From the NCBI RefSeq assembly GCF_023065955.2, contig NW_026622974.1, positions 30,039,718 through 30,103,717 of the forward strand: 64,000 nt of DNA, written 5' to 3'. The notes beneath the pieces are model-generated. The model worked only from the letters and a program-made list of their open reading frames with translations, did no database searches and had not been told where the DNA came from. The stretch is from Ursus arctos. Taxonomy: Eukaryota; Chordata; Mammalia; Carnivora; Ursidae. A program made the position numbers and the translations under genes. Positions 56,369 through 64,000 of the stretch are shown piece after piece. The stretch's first letter is position 1. Every line of letters begins with the position of its first letter.

Positions 56369-59176
56369 TATATGATAATTTTTTTTGCAACTAAAAATAA
56401 ATGGATCTGGCATAGTCTAAGAGGATTATAAGCAAGAATGGTCAAAGAAGCTAAGTTGAAGTTAGTAGGTCCTGAATTGGAAACTTGTAAGGGGTACAAG
56501 AAATCAATCCTGAGAAGAGAAAAGAAAATGTTTCAAGGAGGGGTCAGAACCAAAATGCCCTGGTAAGGAAAACACACTTCCCAGAGATGTAATTGACTAA
56601 GTGCCCAATTCCTGAGGGTGGGGCAGGAGGTACTTGCAAGGAGGGCATTAGAGCTAGCTGACAGGCAATGCAAGGGCTTCATCCACCGTAGGGGTTTTGA
56701 TGTACAGAGTGATTAAAGAACCTGACTTTAAAACCGTCTACGTATTTTCCCATTCCTTAATTAACTGAACTAACAAAGAGGAACAATTCTAGATTATTTA
56801 AAATAATGAAATATTTAATTCCCTGTAGAAGTGCTTTTGTATTGAAATTCAAATAAAATTGTGTTTGATATGACATTGCACAATGTAGATCACGGAAGAA
56901 CTATGGAGCTTTCTCCTGGTTCATCCAAAGCATGCACAATACTTACTGGAGATGTGTGTTGCAAAACCCTAATCGAGTTGGTTTTCTCCTTAAAATTTCT
57001 GGGGTAAATGAATTAGACATACTGTAAGATGACTATGTATAAAAAATTAGGCACGAAAATTATTCTTTCAATTGCACTGGATAAAAATAAACTGGGCAGT
57101 TAAAAAATCTTTTTTTTTTTTAATAAAAATTCATCCTGCAATTTTGGTGGGAAAATTTGTACCTAAATTCATTGGAGTATGAGTTAGCATTATTGACTTA
57201 GGATAATTTTGTGACATGTCATTATTTGTTTTATAAGTGAGTTCTCTTGACACTTTTATGCTTACAATTGCAACCTTAGAATAAACTAAGAACACCTATA
57301 GCCGCATGCTAATAATCACTTCAGAGTCACATAATCATTATTATCAGTCCACAGAAAGTGCAATAGCCTTGGGCCAAATCTAACTCTAAATTTTTAAATG
57401 AATAAAGACTAAATTAAACATATTTCCTTGATGAAACTATCGGATCATTAACTGAATACTGACGGAAGCCTGGTCTTCAAGGTATTTTTAAATTACTGGC
57501 CATTCAATGACATTTGGATTTTATCTTACACAAGTTTTTTTTCCTGCAAAATTAATATAGTTCAGATAATTTAGATATAAACTTCAAATACATTGCATAT
57601 CTTGTTTTGTTTTGTTTTTTTTTTCAAATGCATTAGGGTTAATTGTGTGGTATACTGATAGTGATGTTTCCCTTTTAAAATATAACCAGAATGAGATATT
57701 TAAATAGACTCAGTGAAATTTATCACCATCAAAACACATTGAGAATCTATTTTCATAACATGCATTATTAGTTGCTGTGCACAGCAAGTTAGAAAGACAT
57801 AATCTGCCTCTTGGGAATTCAAAATCCAATGCTGACCCTGCTGACACATGCTGCTGGGGCAATTCAGGTAAGGAGGTCAGCATTAAACAAATAGATAAGT
57901 TGAAGAGGTGAATTTAGAAAGTAATTGATAATAACAAATAACTTTTGATAACAATAATTTATATTCTGAAACCTCCAATATTCTTGTCTTTCAGATAACT
58001 CATCAGTATCTCAAGACCTGTGCCTCAGGTTCACACACTAGGCACCAGGGCATTATAGAGACTGATAAATAAAGTTGAATTCTTGGCTAAATGGGCCACA
58101 GAGAGAGAAATATGGGCAGAGAGTTTGGAAATTCCAAGGAAAAAAAGAAATTGGCTTGATGTGTCTTAGTAATTACAATTGGATTAGGAATGTAAATTTG
58201 CTGCTCAAATCCAAATGGGAGGAAAATTTAAATTCAATATTGATTCTTTCTTGGTTCACTACTGAACAGCATATGTTTGAAATAACTCACTAAAATAAAA
58301 ATAAAATAAAAACAAAACCCTCCATAATCGATGGTAAAAAGTAATGAATTACTCCAGCAACCTGATCAATAACTACTGGTCTCTATGCCTGGGATCAGGA
58401 AAACTTCTGGAATAAAAGAAGACCTATTATATTTTCTTCATTCTCTATAGAAAGTAGTCCTTAGAATAAAGCAGCAGAAACAAATATTTATGTATTTTGC
58501 ATTTTTCATGGCACTATGTATATTTCCAAAAAATATATAATCCCACAGGTTGGAACAGAACACATGTTCTTACAAAGCTAAACAAATACGTAAACGGGTG
58601 CAGGCACTTTGGCACACGTGCAATGTTTAAGGTGACTGAATTGTGATGATCATAGGGAGTTATTGAATTTGCTCTACTGTGCCCTGCTTTTTTCATGAAA
58701 CCCAAATTTGATTCTAGAGGAAAGAAGATGAAGCTAGGTTGGAATTGCTGCTGAAATGTCATGGCTGATTTTTATTCATTCAGGTTTGGAGAAAAAAAGC
58801 AAAAGTCTTTACATGACTTTTTTCTTTCAGATCAACAAAAAAAAGTATCTTTAAAGTGTATAAAAGTCAGGCTTTTAAATTTGCTCACTGTCCTTGTTAA
58901 ATAAAATTTGGGGACTATGAAAATGAAGTAGTAGCATATTTAATACTTTCAAACATTTACAAAACGTTCATACCTTCAAAAACAAAATCAGGTGAATACT
59001 ACTCATTTGCATTTATATATATTAACTAAGCAGCTGTGGATTCCTGGATTAGTCATAAACAATAAATCTGAAAGAAAGAAACACGCAAAAAATAAAGAAG
59101 TAATCAAGATCATGAGATGTATATTCTAAAATTGTTACAGAAAAAGTCAGTTTTGGAAAGGAAAAAATATTTTAGT
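56369..59176. other. No recognised feature
   Basis: 2.8 kb of AT-rich sequence. 57780-57930 might be a very old LINE2 scrap. The 72- and 82-codon frames (58075-58293, 58514-58762) are unsupported. Confidence 0.45.
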
Positions 59177-59206
59177 CAACTAAAAATGACAAAAAGGAAA
59201 ATTCTT

Positions 59207-59334
59207 TCTTCCTTTCCTTCTTTCTTTCCTCCTTTTTTCCTTCCTTCCTTCCTTCCTTCCGTCCTCCCTCCCTCCCTCTCTCTCTTTCTTTTTCTTTCTT
59301 TCTTTCTCTCTTTCTTTCTTTTCTCTTTCTTTTC

Positions 59335-59366
<32 letters not shown>

Positions 59367-59370
59367 TCCT
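59207..59370 (+). repeat. (TTCC)n/(TTTC)n tract, probably the expanded L1 tail
   Basis: CCTT and TTTC units end directly at the L1 3' terminus (59371 onward), so on the minus strand this is a (GAAA)n/(GGAA)n tail expanded from poly(A). Frames on both strands are artefacts. Confidence 0.93.
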
Positions 59371-59564
59371 GTGGTTTCAAGTTTTTTAAAAATTCCAATT
59401 AGTTAACATATAGTGTAATATTAGTTTTAGGAGTAGAATTTAATGATTCATCACTTACATACAACACCCAGTGCTCATTACAAGTGCCCTCCTTAATACC
59501 ATCACCCATCTAGCCCATCCCTCATCCACCTCCCCTCTAGCAACCTTTAGTTTGCACTCTCTCG

Positions 59565-59631
<67 letters not shown>

Positions 59632-62600
59632 CTCACATCTTCTTTATCTGTTCATCAGTTGATGGGCATTTGGGCTCTTTCCATAATTTGGCTCTTGTTG
59701 ATAAACATTGTGGTGTGTGTATCCCTTCAGAAGAGTATTTTTGTATCCTTTGGGTGAATACCTAGAAGTGCAATTGCTGGATTGCAGGGTAGTTCTATTT
59801 TTAACTTTTTGAAGAAACTCCATACTGTTTTCTAGAGTGGCTGCACAGCTTGCATTCCCACCAACAATATAGGAGGGTTTCCCTTACTCTGCATCTTTGC
59901 CAACATCTGTTGTTTCCTGTGCTGTTAATGTCTGTCTAAACTGTCTATTCATGTCTTCTGCCCATTTTGTTAACTGGATTATTTGTGTTTTGGTTGTTCT
60001 TTATAAGTTCTTTATGTATTTTAGATACTAACCCTTTAGCAGATATGTCATTTGCAAATATCTTCTCCCATTCTGTAGGTTGCCATTTAGTTTTGTTGAT
60101 TGTGTCCTTGGCTCTACAGGGTTTTTATCTTGATAAAGTCCCAGTAGTTCATTTTTGCTTTCGTTTCCCTTGCCTCAGGAGATGTATCAAGTAAGAAGCT
60201 GCTAGGGGTGAGGTCAAAGAGGTTGCTGTCTGTGTTCTCCTCTAGGATTTTGATGGATTCCTATCTCACATTTAGGTCTCTCATCCATTTTGAATTATTT
60301 TTATGCATGGTGTAACAAAGTGGTCCAGTTTCATTCTTTTGCATGTTACTGTCCAGTTTTCCCAACACCATGTGTTGAAGAGACTATCTTTTTTCCATTG
60401 GTTATTTTTTCCTGCTTTGTCCATTAGTTGGCCATATAGTTGTGGGTCCATTTCTGGGTTATCTATTATGTTCCATTGATCTATGTGTCTGTTTTTGTGC
60501 CAGTACCATACCGTATTGATGACTACAGCTTTGTAATATAGCTTGAAGTCTGGAATCATGATGCCTCCAGCCTTGCTTTTCTTTTTTAAGATTGCTTTGG
60601 CCATTTAGCATTTTTTGTGGTTCCGTACAAGTTCCGTACAAGTTTTAGGATTGTTTGTTCCGGCTCTGTGAAAAATACTGGTGGTATTTTGATAGGTATT
60701 GTATTAAATATGTGGATTGCTTTGGGTAGCATATACATTTAACAATGTTTGTTCTTCTGATCCATGAGCATGGAATGTCTTCCATTTTTTTGTGTCATCT
60801 TCAATTTCTTTCGTCAGTGTTTTATTTTATAGTTTTCAGAGTACAGATCTTTTATCTTTTGGTTAGGTTTATTCCTAGGTATCTTATGGTTTTGGTGCAA
60901 TTGTAAATTAGATTGATTTCTGCATTTCTCTTGCTGCTGTTTCATTATTGGTGTATAGAAATGCAACAGATTTCTGTATGTTGATTTTGTATCCTACAAC
61001 TTTACTGAATTTGTGTATCAGTTCTAGTATTTTTTGGTGGGGTCTTTTGGGTATTCTACATAGAGCATCTTGTTGTCTGCAAATAGTGAAAGTTTGACTT
61101 CTTCCTTGCCAATTTGGATGCCTTTTATTTCTTTTTGTTGTCTGATTGCTGTGGGTAGGACTTCCAGTACTATGTTAAATATCAGTGGTGAGAGTGGACA
61201 TACCTGTCTTGTTCCTTGTTAGAGATTTTTGATTACTGATTCAATTTGTTTGATGGTTATTGGTCTGTTCAAGTTTTCTATTTCTTCCTGTTTCAGTTTT
61301 GGTAGATATATATGTTTCTAGGAATTTATCCATTTCTTCCAGATTGCCCAATTTGTTGGCATATAATCTTTCATAATATTCTCTTATAATTGTTTTTCTG
61401 TGGTGTTTTTTGTGATCTCTCCTCTCTCATTCATAATTTTATTTATTTGGGTCCTTTCTCTTTTCTTTTTGGTAAAAAAATGATCAATTTTATTAGTTTT
61501 TTTCAAAGAACAATCTCCTGGTTTCATTGATTTGTTCTACTGTTGTTGTTGTTGTTTCCTGTATCATTTATCTCTGCTCTAATCTTTATTATTTCCCTTC
61601 TTCTACTGGCTTTATGCTTCATTTTTTGTTCTTTTTATAGCTCCTCTAGGTGTAAAGTTAGGTTGTGTATTTGAGATTTTTCTTACTTCTTAAGGTAGGC
61701 CTGCATTGCTATATACTCTCTTCTTATGCTTTTGCTGTATCCCAAGGGTTTTGGACTGTTGTGTTTCCATTCTCATTTGTTTACATGTGTTTTTTTTAAA
61801 TTTCTTCTTTAATTTCCTATTTGACCCATTCATTCTTTAGTAGGGTGTTCTTTAACCTCCATGTATTTGTGGTCTTTCAAAATTTTTTCTTATGCTTGAC
61901 TTCCAAGTTTCATATCATGTGGTCTGAGAATAGTATGGTATGATTTAATTTTTTGTACTCGTTGAGGACTGATTTATGACCTACTATGTGATCTATTCTG
62001 GAGAACATCCTGTGTGCCTTGAAAATAATGTATTTTCTGCTACTTTAGGATGACATGTTCTGAATATGTCTGTTAAGTCCATCTGGCCCAGTGTGTCATT
62101 CAAAACCATTGTTTTCTTGTTGATTTTCTGCTCAGATGATCTGTCCATTGTTATAAGTGGGGTGCTAAATTCCCTATTATTATTGTATTATTATCCTTTA
62201 TGTTTGTTATTAATTGTTTTATACATTTGGGTGCTCCCAAGTTGGGGGCATAAATTTTACAAATATTAGATCTTCTTATTGTATAGACCCCTTTATTGTG
62301 ATATAGTGTCATTCTTCATTTCTTGTTACAGTTTGGTTTAAAATCTTTTTTGTCTGATATGTATTGTTACTCTGGCTTTTGATGTCCATTGGCATGATAA
62401 ATAGCATGATAAATCCCCTCACTTTTAATCTGTGGGTGTTTTTAGGTCTAAAATGAGTCTCTTTTAGGGAGCATAGAGATGGGTCTTGTTTTTTCATCCA
62501 TTCTGACACCGTATGTCTTTTGATTGGAGCATTTAGTGCATTTACATTGAGTGATTATTGATAGTTATGAATTTAGTGCCATTTTATTACTTATTTTATT

Positions 62601-63107
62601 GTTATTTCTGTAAATTTTCTCTGTTCCTTTCTAGTCTTTATTGCTTTCCCACTCAAAGAGTCCCCTTTAATATTTCTTGCAGGGCTGGTTTAGTGGTCAC
62701 AGACTCCTTTTAGGTTTTTTTTCCTGGGAAACTCTTTATCTCTCCTTCTATTCTGAATGATAGCCTTGCTGGGTAGAATATTCTTGGCTGCATATTTTCC
62801 CCATTCAGCATATTGAATATATATCATGCCACTGTCTTCTTACCTGTCAAGTTTCTGTGGAGAGATCTGCTGCTTCCCTAATTTATCTTCCCTTGTAAGT
62901 TAGGACTTCTTTTGTCATGCTACTTTTAGGATTCTTTCCTTACCTCTGTATTTTGCAAATTTTAGTACCATATGTCTTGGTGTTGGCTTGCTTTTGTTGA
63001 TTTTGTTGGGAGTTCTCTGTGCCTCCTGGATTTGGGTGTCTGTTTCCTTCCCCAGATTAGGGAAGTTTTCATCTATAATTTCCTCAAATAAGCCTTCCCA
63101 ACTAATG
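59371..63107 (-). mobile_element. 3.7-kb L1, antisense, 3' end to ORF1, inactive
   Basis: Order on the minus strand is ORF1 (about 63096 to 62540), inter-ORF, ORF2 endonuclease (62500-61650), reverse transcriptase, C-terminal region (60604-60281 keeps a 107-codon ORF2 frame), 3' UTR (60200-59371). The element is 5'-truncated within ORF1. Defects: about 0.6-0.7 kb of ORF2 missing near 61218, a 3' UTR deletion at 59559-59630, many stops, and a changed catalytic motif (61072-61083). Ends look like diverged direct repeats (59196-59206 and 63108-63118, 10 of 11). Confidence 0.93.
59559..59629 (+). repeat. Compound (CT)n(AT)n(GT)n microsatellite
   Basis: CT at 59559-59580, AT at 59581-59595, GT at 59596-59629, inside the L1 3' UTR. 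Confidence 0.98.
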
Positions 63108-63118
63108 GGGAAATTCTT

Positions 63119-64000
63119 AAAAACAACTTTTTTTAGCAGCTTAAAATGCTGGTTTTCTCCACCATGTGAGTAACCTTCTTAAAGAGCAGAATGATTAGGA
63201 TAAATACTTTAAATCTGGCTGCATCTCCCTACTTAAAACAAAACAAAACAACACTTTTTCATAAAAAAGAAAATATTTTCTTTCCTTCTAAATGATATTG
63301 GGAATCCCACTCCTCTAAATAGAATGTCAGAGAAAATGACAAATAGGAATAAACTTTTGATTGAATGAAGTTCTTCTAAAGTAAAAGCATCAAAGTGAAG
63401 AAAATCTTCATAGATAAATAGATTTGTTGGAATGAAAATGATAATGATTAACACAAGAGATGGGGAGGAAGATAAAGGTAGGAAGTTAACCCCAGAAGTT
63501 AAAAAGAATTTGCTTCTGAAATCAATTCAATGGCTTGGAAAACTTAGTGAGGCCAGCTCTGTATTAAAAGAGACACAACAACCAAATGTCACCAATGTAT
63601 GGATTTTTAGGGATCCTGATTCAGGTCAATCAAGTATGAAAAAGTTTTTTTGTTTTTTGTTTTAATCTTCAGGAATTTGTTTATGTGCTTGATAATAGTT
63701 GATACAAAGGAATTATGGCTAAGTATGTAGAGGTGAAATGATGTGATGGCTGGGATTTACTTTAAAATAACTTTAAGAACAACAATATAAAAAGAAGGAG
63801 GAAGAGGAAGAAGATGAAGAAGAGGAGGTAAGGAGAAGAAAAACTAAAGGGTACATGAAGCAATTTTTGCAAAATCTTAAAAATTGTTAATTCAAGGAAT
63901 TGGGTATATGGAAGTTGATTTTAAGTATGTCTGAAGCTTTTCATAATAGGAATCTTAATATTTTACAATGATAAAAATAATATACATATGTTTTAGAGAT
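63119..64000. other. No recognised feature; GAA-rich patch
   Basis: 63793-63842 is purine-rich (AAGAAGGAGGAAGAGGAAGA). No gene or repeat family recognised; the 77-codon frame at 63432-63665 is unsupported. Confidence 0.45.

Noticed and set aside
59117..59398. 90- and 72-codon frames on both strands
   Set aside because: Translation of the L1 tail microsatellite.
60281..60641. 107-codon minus frame with clear protein similarity
   Set aside because: It is the C-terminal part of L1 ORF2 in a dead element, not a host gene.
1..64000. A novel multi-gene system
   Set aside because: No supportable gene was found; everything recognisable is transposon or simple repeat, so no system can be claimed.

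Overview
The window looks like nuclear DNA of a caniform carnivore, most likely a bear or a close arctoid relative. The basis is sixteen tRNA-derived carnivore SINEs (Can-SINE/SINEC), several in the young form ending in AATAAATAAATAAAATCTT, plus L1 3' ends of the carnivore type. The species call is inference. I find no supportable protein-coding gene, RNA gene, CpG island or CRISPR array. All six-frame ORFs are short (156 codons at most) and fall in transposons, simple repeats or unrecognised sequence. The window reads as AT-rich intergenic or deep intronic DNA.

Layout. 0-7.1 kb: a twin-primed L1, an MLT1 LTR, an old L1 fragment and four SINEs, then a large imperfect inverted repeat (arms 4868-5513 and 6671-7050) whose left arm carries an L1 insertion with an apparent 3' transduction. 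7.85-10.5 kb: a decayed ERV-L pol gene running from reverse transcriptase to a dUTPase-like region. 10.53-12.19 kb: a LINE2 copy split by an ERV LTR, itself followed by a 51-bp L1 scrap, and containing a (TTC/TCC)n tract. 13.2-14.55 kb: an L1M 3' UTR and a solo LTR. 17.1-21.1 kb: antisense L1M with a SINE and a young L1 end inserted. 22.4-24.1 kb: a solo LTR and two SINEs. 26.4-30.7 kb: mostly unassigned sequence. 30.7-37.4 kb: three stacked antisense L1 copies with nested insertions. 38.2-46 kb: a young SINE, MIR, LINE2, a nested L1/SINE pair, MER20. 46-51.7 kb: the most repeat-poor part. 52.3-54 kb: old repeats. 55.9-56.4 kb: two head-to-head SINEs. 59.2-63.1 kb: a 3.7-kb antisense L1 running from its 3' end into ORF1, inactivated by deletions and a changed reverse-transcriptase motif.

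Nothing here amounts to a gene system. The interest is in insertion structures that can be read directly: target-site duplications, an empty site preserved in the other arm of a duplication, twin priming, 3' transduction and nested insertions. Repeat family names come from recognising consensus patterns by eye, without a database search, so boundaries are approximate unless a target-site duplication fixes them.
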